A stretch of 64,000 bases of DNA from Aeromicrobium terrae (GCF_008039565.1 NZ_VDUX01000001.1:558001-622000); one strand, 5' to 3'. Numbered from the stretch's first letter, positions 1 to 14,236 are shown. Numbers and translations: made by a program. The notes: generated from the letters alone by a model not told the origin.

Positions 1-969
1 GCCCATCGGCCCGTTCCAGAACACCGTCCTCGCCTCGCCGATCGCCTCCGCGAACCGCTGCGCAGACTCCGGGCCGATGTCGAGCCCCATCTGGTCGGAC
101 GGCATCGCGTCCGCCGCCACCACGGTGGGGGGCGCGTCGGCGGCAAACTCCGGGGCGACCACGATGTCGGTGGGCAGCACGAGCTCGACGCCGCGCTCGA
201 CGGCCTGCTCGATGTAGCCACGGACGGTGTCGAGCTGGTCGGACTCCAGCAGGGACGTCCCCACCTCGTGGCCCTGGGCCGCGAGGAACGTGAACACCAT
301 GCCGCCGCCGATCAGCAGGGAGTCGGCCTTGTCGATCAGGTGGTCGATGACGCCCAGCTTGTCGGACACCTTGGATCCGCCGAGCACGACCGCGTAGGGG
401 CGCTCCGGGTCCTCGGTGAGCCGCTTGAGCACCTCGAGCTCGCTGAGCACGAGGCCCCCGACGGCGGCCGGCAGGCGCGTGGCCACGTCGTAGACGCTGG
501 CCTGCTTGCGGTGCACGACACCGAAGCCGTCGGAGACGAAGACGTCCGCCAGGGCGGCGAGCTCGTCGGCGAAGGCACCACGCTCGTCGTCGTCCTTGCT
601 GGTCTCCCCCGCGTTGAAGCGGACGTTCTCCAGCACGGCGACCTCGCCGTCCTGCAGCTCGCCGGCGACGCGCTGCGCGTCCTCGCCGACCGTGTCCTCG
701 GCGAACCTCACGTCGGCGCCGAGCAGCTCGCCGAGCCGCTCGGCCACCGGACGCAGCGACGCCGCCGGGTCGGGCTCACCCTTCGGGCGCCCGAGGTGGG
801 CCACCACGAGCACCTTGGCGCCGGCGTCGGCCAGCTTCTTCAGGGTCGGCACGCTCGCGCGGACGCGGCCGTCGTCGGTGATCGTGCTCCCCTCGAGGGG
901 GGCGTTCAGGTCGCTGCGGACCAGCACGCGGCGACCACGCAGGTCACCCAGGTCGTCGATCGTTTTCAC
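1..969 (-). CDS. pgk: Phosphoglycerate kinase, C-terminus missing (window edge)
   Basis: Cytosolic glycolytic enzyme that transfers the acyl phosphate of 1,3-bisphosphoglycerate to ADP. Reading leftward from a GTG at 969 gives [20 protein letters not shown], the usual N-terminal strand and RSD substrate motif. The last residues visible at the edge are NGPMG, the nucleotide-site motif near residue 330 of a roughly 400-residue family, so about 75 C-terminal residues lie outside. It follows gap by 15 bp on the same strand, the usual gap-pgk operon. No strong ribosome binding site precedes the GTG, so translation may be coupled to gap. Identity is secure; the start is probable. Confidence 0.93.
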   Translation of the reverse strand, partial: MKTIDDLGDLRGRRVLVRSDLNAPLEGSTITDDGRVRASVPTLKKLADAGAKVLVVAHLGRPKGEPDPAASLRPVAERLGELLGADVRFAEDTVGEDAQRVAGELQDGEVAVLENVRFNAGETSKDDDERGAFADELAALADVFVSDGFGVVHRKQASVYDVATRLPAAVGGLVLSELEVLKRLTEDPERPYAVVLGGSKVSDKLGVIDHLIDKADSLLIGGGMVFTFLAAQGHEVGTSLLESDQLDTVRGYIEQAVERGVELVLPTDIVVAPEFAADAPPTVVAADAMPSDQMGLDIGPESAQRFAEAIGEARTVFWNGPMG

Positions 970-984
970 AGGTCGCGGCGGCGC

Positions 985-2031
<1,047 letters not shown>

Positions 2032-2069
2032 CTATCGAGTGGGTGCACCTCCCCGACGCCCCGGTTCTG

Positions 2070-3077
2070 TTACGAACCAGTAGCCGCTTCGTCCGCGGCC
2101 GGCTCCTCCCAGTCGTCCGGGCGGCTGGCCTCGGTGTCCGGGATGCCGAGCTCCTCGGCACGCTTGTCGGCCATGGCCAGGAGCCGGCGGATCCGGCCGG
2201 CGATCGCGTCCTTGGTGAGCGGCGGGTCGTGCAGCTGCCCGAGCTCCTCCAGGCTGGCCTGACGGTGCTCGACGCGCAGGGTGCCGGCCATCTTCAGGTG
2301 GTCGGGCACCTCCTCGCCGAGGATCTCCAGCGCACGCTGCGCGCGGGCACCGGCGGCGACCGCGGCCCGCGCCGACCGGCGCAGGTTGGCGTCGTCGAAG
2401 TTCGCGAGCCGGTTGGCGGTGGCTCGGACCTCACGCCGCATGCGGCGCTCCTCCCAGGCCAGCAGGGACTCGTGGGCGCCGAGCCGGGTCAGCAGCGCGC
2501 CGATGGCCTCGCCGTCGCGGATGACGACGCGGTCGACGCCGCGGACCTCGCGCGCCTTGGCGCTGATGCCGAGGCGGCGAGCGGCACCGACGAGCGCCAG
2601 GGCGGCTTCGGGACCGGGACAGCTGACCTCCAGCGACGAGGACCGGCCGGGCTCGGTGAGCGAGCCGTGAGCCAGGAAGGTGCCGCGCCAGGCCGCCACC
2701 GCGTCGCACGACGCACCGGAGACGACTTGTGGCGGCAGGCCACGCACGGGACGACCGCCGGAGTCGACGAGACCGGTCTGGCGGGCGAGGGCCTCGCCGT
2801 CGCGCGCGACGCGGACGACGTAGTGCGTGCCCTTGCGCAGGCCGCTGCCCTGCATGACGACGACCTCGCTCTCGTGGCCGTAGACCTCGGCGATGTCCTT
2901 GCGGAGCCGACGGGCGGCGGCGCCGGTGTCGAGCTCGGCCTCGACGACGATCTTGCCGGCGACGATGTGCAGTCCCCCGGCGAACCGCAGGATCGAGGAG
3001 ACCTCGGCCTTGCGGCAGCACGACTTGGTGATGACCGTGCTCGACAGCTCGGACTTGACCTGTGCCGTCATGGCCAT
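2070..3077 (-). CDS. whiA: Sporulation/cell-division regulator WhiA
   Basis: WhiA is a DNA-binding protein with an N-terminal LAGLIDADG-like fold and a C-terminal helix-turn-helix; in Streptomyces it acts with WhiB to switch on division genes. The 335-residue product begins [12 protein letters not shown] and carries the family's conserved KSCCRKAEV stretch. The C-terminal HTH is near [18 protein letters not shown]. The ATG at 3077 is chosen because GAGGAG lies 8 nt upstream; the frame stays open further upstream but lacks family similarity. It lies 53 bp after yvcK in the conserved rapZ-yvcK-whiA cluster. In a non-sporulating relative its role is probably cell-cycle or division control (inference). 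Confidence 0.95.
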   Translation of the reverse strand: MAMTAQVKSELSSTVITKSCCRKAEVSSILRFAGGLHIVAGKIVVEAELDTGAAARRLRKDIAEVYGHESEVVVMQGSGLRKGTHYVVRVARDGEALARQTGLVDSGGRPVRGLPPQVVSGASCDAVAAWRGTFLAHGSLTEPGRSSSLEVSCPGPEAALALVGAARRLGISAKAREVRGVDRVVIRDGEAIGALLTRLGAHESLLAWEERRMRREVRATANRLANFDDANLRRSARAAVAAGARAQRALEILGEEVPDHLKMAGTLRVEHRQASLEELGQLHDPPLTKDAIAGRIRRLLAMADKRAEELGIPDTEASRPDDWEEPAADEAATGS

Positions 3078-3130
3078 CAGCGGTGCTCCTCGAACGGTCG
3101 TGCGGTGCTCAGTGTCACTGTATGGCCACC

Positions 3131-4069
3131 TCACAAGGTGCTGTCGAGAATAGGCCGGAACGCGTCCGCCAGACGGCGCGGGTCGTGCTGGTCGGACCCG
3201 GGGCCGGTGGCGACGTCGGCCGTCACCAGCCGCGCACCGAGCTCCCGGGCGACGCCGGCGAGAGTACCCCGCGAGTCGGTCACCGACGTGTCGGCGACCA
3301 CCACGTCGATGTTCAGCGCCGGCGCGTGGGCCGACAGCACCTCGAGATGATCCGTGGGCGATAGCCCCTCGGTCTCACCCACCTGCTCCTGGAGGTTGAG
3401 GACGAGAGCGCGTCGGGCCCTGGTGCTGATCAGGGCGTCGCGCAGCTGCGGCACCAGGAGCGTAGGCATGATGCTGGTGAACCAGGAGCCCGGGCCGATC
3501 ACCACCCAGTCGGCGTCGAGCACGGCCTCGACGGCCTCCGGGCACGCGGGTGGGTCGAGCGGGTCGAGGCGCACGGCCACCACCTGGCCGTCGACGCCGG
3601 CGACCTGCACCTGGCCGCGGACGACGGAGATGCGGTCCGGCGCGGAGCGCAGGTGGACGTCGGCCTCGATGTCGAGCGGCACGGCCGCCATCGGCAGCAC
3701 GCGCCCGCGCGCGCCGAGCAGCTCGCCGACCAGGTCGAGGCCCTCGACGTGGTCGCCGAGCAGGTCCCAGATCGCGGCGATGAGCAGGTTGCCGGCCGCG
3801 TGGTCGTGCAGCGACCCCCCGCCGACGAAGCGGTGCTGCAGCACGCGCGCCCAGGTGCGGCCCCAGTCGTCGTCGGAGCACAGCGCCGCCAGGGCCATGC
3901 GGAGGTCGCCCGGCGGCAGGATGCCGAGCTCCTCGCGCAGCCGGCCGGACGAGCCGCCGTTGTCCGCCACCGTGACGATGCCGGTGAGGTCGGTCTCCAG
4001 GAGCCGGAGGGCCGAGAGGCTGGCGGCGAGCCCGTGGCCGCCCCCGAGAGCCGCCACCTTCACGCTCAC
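3131..4069 (-). CDS. yvcK: YvcK/CofD-like protein (gluconeogenesis factor family)
   Basis: The 312-residue protein starts [22 protein letters not shown] and contains the diagnostic [23 protein letters not shown] segment of the CofD-like YvcK family, which binds UDP-sugars and links carbon metabolism with cell-wall synthesis. A GTG at 4069 with GGAG about 5 nt upstream is preferred over the longer in-frame start, because the extra N-terminus overlaps rapZ and does not look like protein. Only 2 bp separate it from the rapZ stop, so the two are probably translationally coupled. Confidence 0.93.
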   Translation of the reverse strand: MSVKVAALGGGHGLAASLSALRLLETDLTGIVTVADNGGSSGRLREELGILPPGDLRMALAALCSDDDWGRTWARVLQHRFVGGGSLHDHAAGNLLIAAIWDLLGDHVEGLDLVGELLGARGRVLPMAAVPLDIEADVHLRSAPDRISVVRGQVQVAGVDGQVVAVRLDPLDPPACPEAVEAVLDADWVVIGPGSWFTSIMPTLLVPQLRDALISTRARRALVLNLQEQVGETEGLSPTDHLEVLSAHAPALNIDVVVADTSVTDSRGTLAGVARELGARLVTADVATGPGSDQHDPRRLADAFRPILDSTL

Positions 4070-4071
4070 CG

Positions 4072-4935
4072 CTACTCCTTGCCCAAGTCGCGGTGGACGA
4101 CCAGCGTCCGGACGTCGTGGGCCCGCAGACGCTCGGCGAACGCCTCGGCCATCGCGACGCTGCGGTGGCGACCGCCCGTGCACCCCAGGGCGATGGTGAG
4201 GAAGTGCTTGTCCTCGTGGAGGAAGCCGTCCGTGAGCAGCGCGACGAGACCCTCGTAGCGGTCCAGGAACTCCTCGGCCCGCGGCTGCTTGCGCACGTAG
4301 TCGCGGACCGGCTCGTCCAGGCCGCTGAGCGGGCGCAGGTCGTCGACCCAGTGTGGGTTGGGCAGGAAGCGCAGGTCGGCCACCATGTCGGCGTCGATGG
4401 GGATGCCGTACTTGAACCCGAACGACATCACCGACGCGCGCAGGCCCTCGCTGTCGGCGTCCTCGAAGGCCGCCTGCACCTGCTGCCCGAGCTGGTGGAC
4501 GTTGAGGTTGGTGGTGTCGATGACGATGTCGGCGCGGCCGCGGAGGGTGCGCAGGAGGTCGCGCTCACGCGTGAAGCCGTCCATCAGGCGGCCCTCGCGG
4601 CTGAGCGGGTGCGGCCGCCGGGCGGCCTCCTGTCGCCGGACGAGGACGTCGTCGGCCGCCTCCAGGAAGAGGATCTGTGCGTGCTTCCCGAGCGACCGCA
4701 GCTTCTCCAGGACGTCGACGAGGACGGCGAAGAACGGACCGGAGCGGGCGTCGACGACGACGGCGAGCTTGTCGGTGCTGCCGAACCGCTCCACGGTGTC
4801 GACGGTGGAGACGAGCAGCTCCGGCGGCAGGTTGTCGATGACGTAGTAGCCGAGCTTCTCCAGGCCCTTGGCCGCCGTGCCACGGCCGGCCCCCGTCATG
4901 CCGGTGACCAGGACGAGCCGGGTCAGCTCTGCCAT
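4072..4935 (-). CDS. rapZ: RNase adapter protein RapZ
   Basis: P-loop nucleotide-binding protein of the RapZ/YvcJ family. In E. coli RapZ steers small RNAs to RNase E; in Gram-positive bacteria the role is less clear. The 287-residue sequence shows a Walker A variant (GMTGAGRGTA, with Arg in place of the usual Lys, as often seen in actinobacterial members), then DNLPPELL, and near the C-terminus the family signature ALGCTGGRHRSVAMAE. Its ATG directly abuts the uvrC stop (no gap) and its stop lies 2 bp before yvcK, so uvrC-rapZ-yvcK form one unit. Confidence 0.95.
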   Translation of the reverse strand: MAELTRLVLVTGMTGAGRGTAAKGLEKLGYYVIDNLPPELLVSTVDTVERFGSTDKLAVVVDARSGPFFAVLVDVLEKLRSLGKHAQILFLEAADDVLVRRQEAARRPHPLSREGRLMDGFTRERDLLRTLRGRADIVIDTTNLNVHQLGQQVQAAFEDADSEGLRASVMSFGFKYGIPIDADMVADLRFLPNPHWVDDLRPLSGLDEPVRDYVRKQPRAEEFLDRYEGLVALLTDGFLHEDKHFLTIALGCTGGRHRSVAMAEAFAERLRAHDVRTLVVHRDLGKE

Positions 4936-6873
4936 TCAGTCCTCCAAGATCTCTCCGGTGGCCGTGTTCACCGCCGGCGCCGGGGCGTCGCCGGCCAGCG
5001 CCGCCACGATGGATTCTGCCGTAGCGGGGCCCACTCCGTGCACGGTGGCGATCTCCTCGGCCGTAGCGGCTCGCAGCTTCTTCACCGAGCCGAACGTCTT
5101 GAGCAGCGCGCGGCGGCGGGTGGGGCCGAGGCCGGCGATGTCGTCGAGCGCGCTGCCGGTCATGGCCTTGGCCCGCCGTTGGCGGTGGTGCGCGATGGCG
5201 AACCGGTGCGCCTCGTCGCGGACGCGCTGCAGGAGGTACAGACCCTCGCTGGTGCGCGGCAGGATGACGGGGTCGACGTCGTCGGGCACCCACACCTCTT
5301 CGAGCCGCTTGGCCAGGCCGCAGAGGGCGATGTCCTTGACGCCCAGCTCGTCCATGGCCTGCTGGGCCGCAGCGACCTGCGGGGGTCCGCCGTCGACGAC
5401 GATCAACGACGGCGCGTACGCGAACTTCTTGGGCTTGCCGGTCTCGGGGTCCACACCCATCTCGTCCGCACCCTCGGCGCGCGCCTTCAGCAGCCGCTCG
5501 AGCCGTCGGGTGATGACCTCGTGCATGGCCGCGACGTCGCTCTGGCCCTCATGGCGGATGGTGAAGCGGCGGTACTCGGACTTGCGCGGCAGGCCGTCCT
5601 CGAAGACCACCATCGACGCGACGATCTCGGTGCCCTGGAGGTTGGAGACGTCGTAGCACTCGATGCGCAGCGGCGCCTCGGGCAGGTCGAGCGCCACCTG
5701 CAGCTCCTCCAGCGCCTGGCTCCGTGCCGTGAGGTCGCCGGCGCGCTTGAGCTTGTGCCGGGCCATGACCTGGTGCGCGTTGGAGCTGACCGTCTCCAGC
5801 AGCCGGCGCTTGTCGCCGCGCTTCGGCACCCGGATGGTCACCGGCCCGTCGTGCAGCTCCGAGAGCAGCTCGGTGACGGCGCCGACGTCGGCGGGCAGCT
5901 CCGGCACCAGGACCTGCCGCGGCACCGCCTGAGGCGCGGACTCGCCGTAGAGCGTGATGAGGGCGCGCTGCACCAGCTCGGGGACGTCGGCGTCGTCGGC
6001 GCGGTCGGCCACCCAGCCGCGCTGGCCACGAATGCGCCCGCCCCGCACCGAGAAGATCTGCACCGCCACCTCGAGCGGGTCGATCTCGAATCCGAAGACG
6101 TCGGCGTCGGTGCCGTCGCCGAGGACGACCGTCTGCTTCTCCAGCACCCGGTTCAGGGCGCCGAGGTCGTCGCGCAGCTTGGCGGCGAGCTCGTACTCCT
6201 GCGCGTCGGACGCCTCCTTCATGCGCTGCTGGATGCGCTTGGTGAACCCGGCCGTCTGCCCACCCATGAACGCCAGGAAGTCGTCGACGATCTCGCGGTG
6301 CTCCTCGGCGGACACCCGCCCGACGCACGGGGCTGCGCACTTGCCGATGTCGCCGAGCAGACAGGGCCGGCCGATGGCCTTGGACCGGCGGAAGACCCCG
6401 GCGCTGCACGACCGCATCGGGAAGACGCGGAGCAACGTGTCGACGGTGTCGCGGATGGCCCACGCGTGGCCGTACGGGCCGAAGTACCGCACGCCCTTGC
6501 GCTGTGCCCCGCGCATGACCATGACCCGCGGGTACTCCTCGCCGACGGTGACGGCGAGCCAGGGATACGACTTGTCGTCGCGGTACTTGATGTTGAACCG
6601 CGGGTCGAACTCCTTGATCCAGGTGTACTCGAGCTGGAGGGCCTCGACCTCGGTGTCGACGACCGTCCAGTCGACCCGGGCGGCCGACATGACCATCTGG
6701 TGGGTGCGGGGGTGCAGACCGGCGGGATCGGCGAAGTAGGAGTTCAGCCGGCTGCGCAGCGACTTGGCCTTGCCGACGTAGATGACGCGCCCGGCGGCGT
6801 CACGGAAGCGGTAGACCCCCGGACCGGTAGGGATCTCCCCCGGAGCCGGCCGGTACGTCGAGGGATCTGCCAC
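4936..6873 (-). CDS. uvrC: Excinuclease ABC subunit C
   Basis: Nuclease subunit that makes both incisions during nucleotide excision repair. The 645-residue protein has an N-terminal GIY-YIG domain ([21 protein letters not shown], residues about 19-40), a cysteine cluster ([13 protein letters not shown]), the UVR motif around residues 205-240 ([14 protein letters not shown]), the RNase H-like second nuclease domain and a C-terminal helix-hairpin-helix pair ([23 protein letters not shown]). The start is a GTG. It heads the uvrC-rapZ-yvcK-whiA-gap-pgk run and diverges from the PEP-utilizing enzyme gene across 99 bp. uvrA and uvrB are also in this window. Confidence 0.97.
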   Translation of the reverse strand: MADPSTYRPAPGEIPTGPGVYRFRDAAGRVIYVGKAKSLRSRLNSYFADPAGLHPRTHQMVMSAARVDWTVVDTEVEALQLEYTWIKEFDPRFNIKYRDDKSYPWLAVTVGEEYPRVMVMRGAQRKGVRYFGPYGHAWAIRDTVDTLLRVFPMRSCSAGVFRRSKAIGRPCLLGDIGKCAAPCVGRVSAEEHREIVDDFLAFMGGQTAGFTKRIQQRMKEASDAQEYELAAKLRDDLGALNRVLEKQTVVLGDGTDADVFGFEIDPLEVAVQIFSVRGGRIRGQRGWVADRADDADVPELVQRALITLYGESAPQAVPRQVLVPELPADVGAVTELLSELHDGPVTIRVPKRGDKRRLLETVSSNAHQVMARHKLKRAGDLTARSQALEELQVALDLPEAPLRIECYDVSNLQGTEIVASMVVFEDGLPRKSEYRRFTIRHEGQSDVAAMHEVITRRLERLLKARAEGADEMGVDPETGKPKKFAYAPSLIVVDGGPPQVAAAQQAMDELGVKDIALCGLAKRLEEVWVPDDVDPVILPRTSEGLYLLQRVRDEAHRFAIAHHRQRRAKAMTGSALDDIAGLGPTRRRALLKTFGSVKKLRAATAEEIATVHGVGPATAESIVAALAGDAPAPAVNTATGEILED

Positions 6874-6972
6874 CGTTCCAGCCTACGGGTGATGTCGGAC
6901 ACCGAAGTCCTCGTTCTGTGGACGTGCGCCGCCACCGAGACCTACGGTGAACGGGGGACGAACGGAGCATTG

Positions 6973-8649
6973 ATGAATCCGGAGTTTGTTGCGCCCGGCA
7001 AGGGTCCGTGGGAGCTCGAGACCACGCACTTCTCACGTCCGGTCTCCCGGTTCGCCGGGGAGACCTACGCCGACGGTTTCGTGAAGGGGTTCTCGTCCGG
7101 CACCGCCCGGTACGGCCTGCTGCTCGACCACCTCAAGCCCGCCATCTCGCACGACTTCATCTACATGCAGCCGGCGCCCTTCATGGCGCCCGAGGGCGCC
7201 ATGAAGCCCCCGCCCGCCCCCGTCCTCTGGCTGCTCACCCGCCTGCACCCGAAGATGCGAGCGCGGATCGCTCAGTCGGACCGTGCGTTCGCGGAGAAGC
7301 AGTGGCGCAAGGACCTCGAGACCTGGGACACCGTCGACAAGCCGGCGGCGATCGAGAAGCACCTCGCGCTCCAGATGATCGACGTCACCGCGCTGTCCGA
7401 CGACGCCCTGGTGGACCACCTGGCCGAGTGCCGGGACCACGCCATCGCGATGGTGGGCCAGCACCACAAGTACACCGCCACGGCCATCGTCCCCATCGGC
7501 GACTTCCTGGCGCACACCGTCGCGTGGACCGGGGCCCACCCGGGCGAGGTGTGCCGGCTGCTCCAGGGATCCTCGCCGATCTCGAACGGCTTCGCCGCTG
7601 AAGAGCTGGGCAAGGTCGGCGAGGCGCTCGCCGCCAACCCGCAGGCCGCCGAGCGGCTGCGTTCCGGCCCGCCGGCCGAGGCGATCGCGACTCTGTCGGA
7701 GGACCCCGACGTCGGGTCGGCCGTCCGCGCCTACGTCGAGGCGGTGCAGCACCGATCGGTCGGCTACGACGTCGGCGACGTGAACGCCGGCGAGATGCCG
7801 GAGCTGCTCGCCGGGGCCATGCTCGCGGCAGCCGCGGGCCCGACGGCGTCCACCCTGGACGATGCGGCGGTGGCGGCGCTTCGCGCCAAGGTCCCGGCCG
7901 AGCACCAGGCGCAGTTCGACGAGCTGCTCGCCGAGGCGCGCTTCACAAACCGGATCCGGGACGAGCGAGGCGTGTTCTCCGACGGCTGGGCCACCGGTAT
8001 CGCGCGCCGCGCCGTCCTCGAGGTCGGCCGACGGCTGGCGGAGCGCGGTCTGCTCCGGACGCCGGAGCACGCTCCCGACCTGACGTACGACGAGCTCGTC
8101 TCGCTGCTCCGCGACGGCACCGGACCCTCGGCCGACGAGGCAGCGGCGCACCACGAGTGGCGCACCACCAAGACGGTCGCCGACGCCCCGCCGTTCCTGA
8201 ACGCCATGCCTCCGGAGCCGCCGCCGGTCGATCTCCTGCCGGCGAAGGCGCGGCGAGCGGCGAACGCGACGAACATCATGCTGATGACGCTGTTCGCGAC
8301 GTCCGAGGAGGCGAACAGCGAGACCGTCCTCCACGGTCTGTCGGTCAACGACGGCACGTACGAGGGCACCGCGCGTCTCGTCACCGGCTCCGCGGAGTTC
8401 GGGAAGATCCAGCAGGGCGACGTGCTGGTCACCCGCAACACGTCGCCGTACTTCAACGTCGTGCTCCCGCTGCTCGGCGCGATCGTCACCGACCGCGGCG
8501 GCCAGCTGAGCCACGCCGCCATCGTGGCCCGCGAGTACGGGATCCCCGGGGTGGTCGGGACCCGCGACGCCACCACCACCATCCCGGACGGAGCCCGCGT
8601 GCGTGTCGACGGCGCGACCGGCGAGGTCCACCTCCTCGGGACGTCCTGA
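6973..8649 (+). CDS. PEP-utilizing enzyme: substrate-binding domain plus phosphohistidine swivel domain
   Basis: 558 residues from an ATG preceded by GGAG. The C-terminal 80 residues form the phosphohistidine domain shared by PEP synthase, PPDK and rifampin phosphotransferase; the likely phosphorylated residue is His514 in GGQLSHAAIVARE. The first roughly 450 residues are helical and resemble the rifampin-binding middle domain of rifampin phosphotransferase in character, but no substrate can be read from the sequence. There is no ATP-grasp domain in this protein; it is encoded by the next gene, 5 bp downstream. Intact relatives have the order ATP domain, substrate domain, His domain, so here the enzyme is split with permuted order. 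Expected chemistry: ATP-driven phosphorylation of a small molecule via phosphohistidine (inference). Confidence 0.8.
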   Translation: MNPEFVAPGKGPWELETTHFSRPVSRFAGETYADGFVKGFSSGTARYGLLLDHLKPAISHDFIYMQPAPFMAPEGAMKPPPAPVLWLLTRLHPKMRARIAQSDRAFAEKQWRKDLETWDTVDKPAAIEKHLALQMIDVTALSDDALVDHLAECRDHAIAMVGQHHKYTATAIVPIGDFLAHTVAWTGAHPGEVCRLLQGSSPISNGFAAEELGKVGEALAANPQAAERLRSGPPAEAIATLSEDPDVGSAVRAYVEAVQHRSVGYDVGDVNAGEMPELLAGAMLAAAAGPTASTLDDAAVAALRAKVPAEHQAQFDELLAEARFTNRIRDERGVFSDGWATGIARRAVLEVGRRLAERGLLRTPEHAPDLTYDELVSLLRDGTGPSADEAAAHHEWRTTKTVADAPPFLNAMPPEPPPVDLLPAKARRAANATNIMLMTLFATSEEANSETVLHGLSVNDGTYEGTARLVTGSAEFGKIQQGDVLVTRNTSPYFNVVLPLLGAIVTDRGGQLSHAAIVAREYGIPGVVGTRDATTTIPDGARVRVDGATGEVHLLGTS

Positions 8650-8654
8650 CGTCG

Positions 8655-9467
8655 ATGATCACGAAGCTCGCCGAGGCGACCGACGCCGAGGTCTACGGGG
8701 GAAAGGCCGCACAGCTCGGTGCCGCCATCCGCGCCGGACTGCCGGTGCCGGGTGGGTACGCCCTCTCGTCCGACGCCGTCGAGGCCGTCGTCAGCGAGGA
8801 CGCTGCAGCGCTCGCGGAGATCGCCGCGGCGGCCGCCGAGGTCGGCCGGTCCGCCGTGCGCTCGAGCGCGCTCGACGAGGACTCCGCCGACGCCAGCTTC
8901 GCCGGCGCCCACCTGAGCGTGCTCGGCGTGCAGGGGCCTGAGGCGATCGTCGCGGCGATCTGCGCCGTCCGGCGGTCCGGCCAGAACGCCGGCGCCGTGA
9001 GCTACCGCGCCCAGATGGGGCTCGACCTCACCGCCCGGATGGCCGTCGTCCTTCAGTCGCTGATCGACGCGGACGCCGCCGGCGTGCTCTTCACGCGCAA
9101 CCCCGTCACCGGCGCCGACGAGCGCGTGATCGAGGCGACGTGGGGGCTGGGCGAGGCCGTCGTCTCGGGCCTGGTCACGCCGGACAGCTATCGCGTCGCG
9201 CGCGGCGGCCAGGAGCTCGAGCGGACGCTGGGCGACAAGGACATCGCCGTCCGGCCCACCCGCACCGGGCCAGAGCCCACCGAGGAGGTCCCGGTGCGCG
9301 CGGACCTGGTGGACGTCTTCTGCCTGGACGAGGCCCGCCTCGCGGCCCTCGACGCTCTCGCGACCACGTGCGACGAGGTCTTCGGCTCCACCGACCACGA
9401 CATCGAGTTCGCCTTCCGCGGCGACGACCTGTACCTCCTGCAACGACGTCCGATCACCCGTGCCTGA
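8655..9467 (+). CDS. PEP/pyruvate-binding ATP-grasp domain protein (partner of preceding gene)
   Basis: 270 residues matching the N-terminal nucleotide-binding domain of PEP synthase and rifampin phosphotransferase: GGKAAQLGAAIRAGLPVPGGYAL, then RSSALDEDSADASFAGAHLSVLG, GVLFTRNPVTGADERVIEATWGLGE-type core, and a terminal LLQRRPITRA. It stops exactly where this domain ends in multidomain relatives, so it is a complete stand-alone ATP domain, not a truncated gene. It would charge the His of the upstream protein using ATP. The start (ATG at 8655) lies 5 bp after the previous stop, and its own stop overlaps the transporter GTG by 8 bp, so the three genes are one translationally coupled operon. 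Confidence 0.8.
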   Translation: MITKLAEATDAEVYGGKAAQLGAAIRAGLPVPGGYALSSDAVEAVVSEDAAALAEIAAAAAEVGRSAVRSSALDEDSADASFAGAHLSVLGVQGPEAIVAAICAVRRSGQNAGAVSYRAQMGLDLTARMAVVLQSLIDADAAGVLFTRNPVTGADERVIEATWGLGEAVVSGLVTPDSYRVARGGQELERTLGDKDIAVRPTRTGPEPTEEVPVRADLVDVFCLDEARLAALDALATTCDEVFGSTDHDIEFAFRGDDLYLLQRRPITRA

Positions 9468-10860
9468 CCAGGCGACCGACCCCAAGGCGGGCATGCGGCT
9501 GGTCGCGGCCGGGCTGGCGGCGACGCTCATGCCGCTGAACTCGACCATGATCGCGGTCGCGCTGCCGGACATCAGCGACGAGTTCCACCGCGACCCCGCG
9601 CTGGTGACCCAGGGCCTCGTGACCAGCTACCTGATCGCCGCCGTCGTGCTCCAGAGCCCGGCCGGCAAGCTCGGTGACCGCATCGGGCACGCCCGGATGG
9701 TGATGGCCGGGCAGCTGCTCGTCGCGATCGGCGCGCTCGTCGGCTTCCTCGCGACAGGCGTGTGGATGCTGATCGTCGCGCGGATCCTGATGGGGGCGGG
9801 CAGTGCGACCCTGGTCCCGTCGACGATGGCGCTGATGCGGCACGCCCTGCCGCCGGAGCGCCGGGGCCGGGCCTTCGGCCTGTTCGGGGCGACGATGGCC
9901 CTGAGCGCGGCGCTGGGGCCCGTCGTGGGTGGCGAGCTCGTCGAGTGGTTCGAGTGGCCCAGCGTGTTCGCCGCCAACCTGCCCGTCCTGGCGATCTCCG
10001 TGGGCCTGAGTGTGCTCGCCGGCACCCCGGCCGTCCCGGAGCGCGGCTCGGAGGCTCGGTACGACTGGGTCGGCACCGCGCTCCTGGCGGGTGGCCTGTC
10101 GGCGATCATCCTCGGGCTCCGGCCGGACGGCGGTCACCTCGCGGTCCTCGTCGCCATCGGCGTCGCGCTGCTCGTCCCGTTCGTGCTGTGGGAGCGCCGT
10201 GTCCCCGACCCGGTCATCGCCTTCTCGCTGTTCCGCTCGGTCCCCTTCGCCGCCGGCGCGTTCCTCATCGCGCTGCAGAACCTGGCGATGTACGCCCTGA
10301 TCTTCGAGCTGCCGCTCGTCGCCGGGGACCTGTTCGACCTCGACGCGCGCGAGACCGGCCGGCTGCTGGTCTCGATGATGCTGGCGATGGTCGTGGTCTC
10401 CCCCGTCGCCGGCCGTCTCGCGGACCGGGTGGGGCCGAAGGCCGTCGCGATCGCCGGTTCGGTGGTGGGCCTGCTCGGCGTCGCCGACCTCGCCCGGATC
10501 GATCTCACGTCGTCGGACCAGCTGCGGATCCCGATGATCCTGCTCGGCATCGGCCTCGGGCTCACGTCACCGCCGGCGCAGACGGCGTCGATGAACGCCG
10601 TCGAGCCCGCTCTGGCGGGCATGGCCGCGGGCGTGAGCTCCACGATGCGCTACCTGGGCGGCATCGTCGGCGTCGCGGTCATGAGCCTGCTGCTCGACGT
10701 CGGCGGGAGCCGGTCGGACGTCGTCTCCGAGCACCGCAGCCTCATGGCCGTCTTCATCGGGGCCCTGGTGGCGGGCCTGGTGTGTGCCGTGCTGCTCCCC
10801 GGACGCCAGAGGCACACGGATCCCGAGGAGCTCGCGCAGACGGCGCGCACCGTGGAGTGA
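9460..10860 (+). CDS. MFS drug/H+ antiporter, DHA2 (EmrB/QacA-like) type
   Basis: 466-residue integral membrane protein with about 14 predicted hydrophobic segments. The N-terminus carries LNSTMIAVALPDISDEF, a DHA2 motif (normally LDxTxVxVALP), followed by GKLGDRIGHARMVMAG (motif A) and RILMGAGSATLVPSTMALM (motif C region). Such proteins export drugs or other small molecules using the proton gradient. The GTG start lies inside the end of the ATP-grasp gene, so synthesis is tied to the kinase-like pair; the transporter may export the phosphorylated or unmodified compound (inference). It ends one base before the convergent Rieske gene. Confidence 0.85.
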   Translation: MPDQATDPKAGMRLVAAGLAATLMPLNSTMIAVALPDISDEFHRDPALVTQGLVTSYLIAAVVLQSPAGKLGDRIGHARMVMAGQLLVAIGALVGFLATGVWMLIVARILMGAGSATLVPSTMALMRHALPPERRGRAFGLFGATMALSAALGPVVGGELVEWFEWPSVFAANLPVLAISVGLSVLAGTPAVPERGSEARYDWVGTALLAGGLSAIILGLRPDGGHLAVLVAIGVALLVPFVLWERRVPDPVIAFSLFRSVPFAAGAFLIALQNLAMYALIFELPLVAGDLFDLDARETGRLLVSMMLAMVVVSPVAGRLADRVGPKAVAIAGSVVGLLGVADLARIDLTSSDQLRIPMILLGIGLGLTSPPAQTASMNAVEPALAGMAAGVSSTMRYLGGIVGVAVMSLLLDVGGSRSDVVSEHRSLMAVFIGALVAGLVCAVLLPGRQRHTDPEELAQTARTVE

Positions 10861-11316
10861 TCAGCCGAGGACGATCTCGGTGCCCTCGACCGTGACCTTC
10901 TTGGGCGCCAGCGGTGCCGGCGCCGGTCCCTTCTTCACGGAGCCGTCCTCGGCGGAGTAGCGGCTGCCGTGGCAGTTGCACTCGATGGTGTCCTTCACGA
11001 CGGCCGCGACGATGCAGCCCTGGTGGGTGCACACGGCGCTGAACGCCTTGAACTCGCCCTCGGCGGGCTGGGTGACGACGACCTTCTGGTTGGGGAAGAT
11101 CTTGCCGCCGCCGACCGGGATGTCCGACGTCTTGGCGAGCGCGTCGCCGGCGCTACCGCCAGTGTCGCCGCCGGTCGAGCCCGCGTCGGTCGGGTCCGAC
11201 GTGGAGCCGCTGTCGGATCCGGCCCCGCAGGCGGCCAGGACCGCCCCTGCCCCCACGGCTGCGGCACCTCCGATCACGGCACGACGAGTGGTCTGGTCAG
11301 TGATGGAGCCGGCCAT
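10861..11316 (-). CDS. Rieske [2Fe-2S] lipoprotein with Tat/lipobox signal
   Basis: 151 residues. The N-terminus holds a twin-arginine (TTRRAVIGG), a hydrophobic stretch and a lipobox ending LAACG, suggesting Tat export as a folded protein and lipid anchoring outside the membrane. A Ser/Thr/Gly/Asp-rich linker follows (about residues 33-55). The Rieske domain has CTHQGC and, after a spacer, CNCHGS, giving the two Cys and two His cluster ligands. It is much smaller than cytochrome bc1 Rieske subunits and has no cytochrome b neighbour, so it is probably a stand-alone electron carrier; the partner is unknown. It lies 43 bp upstream of the uvrA stop, on the same strand. Confidence 0.88.
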   Translation of the reverse strand: MAGSITDQTTRRAVIGGAAAVGAGAVLAACGAGSDSGSTSDPTDAGSTGGDTGGSAGDALAKTSDIPVGGGKIFPNQKVVVTQPAEGEFKAFSAVCTHQGCIVAAVVKDTIECNCHGSRYSAEDGSVKKGPAPAPLAPKKVTVEGTEIVLG

Positions 11317-11359
11317 GCTGGTCCCTTCCCTCGGGAGGATCGTTACCGGTTCAACGACT

Positions 11360-14236
<2,877 letters not shown>

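Noticed and set aside
2066..2081. GGTTC/GAACC mini-hairpin over the whiA stop codon
   Set aside because: Five-base stem with no following T tract; likely chance.
4093..6972. Plus-strand open frame upstream of the 6973 start
   Set aside because: It covers rapZ and uvrC in the opposite strand and shows no family motif; the real gene starts at the ATG at 6973, preceded by a ribosome site.
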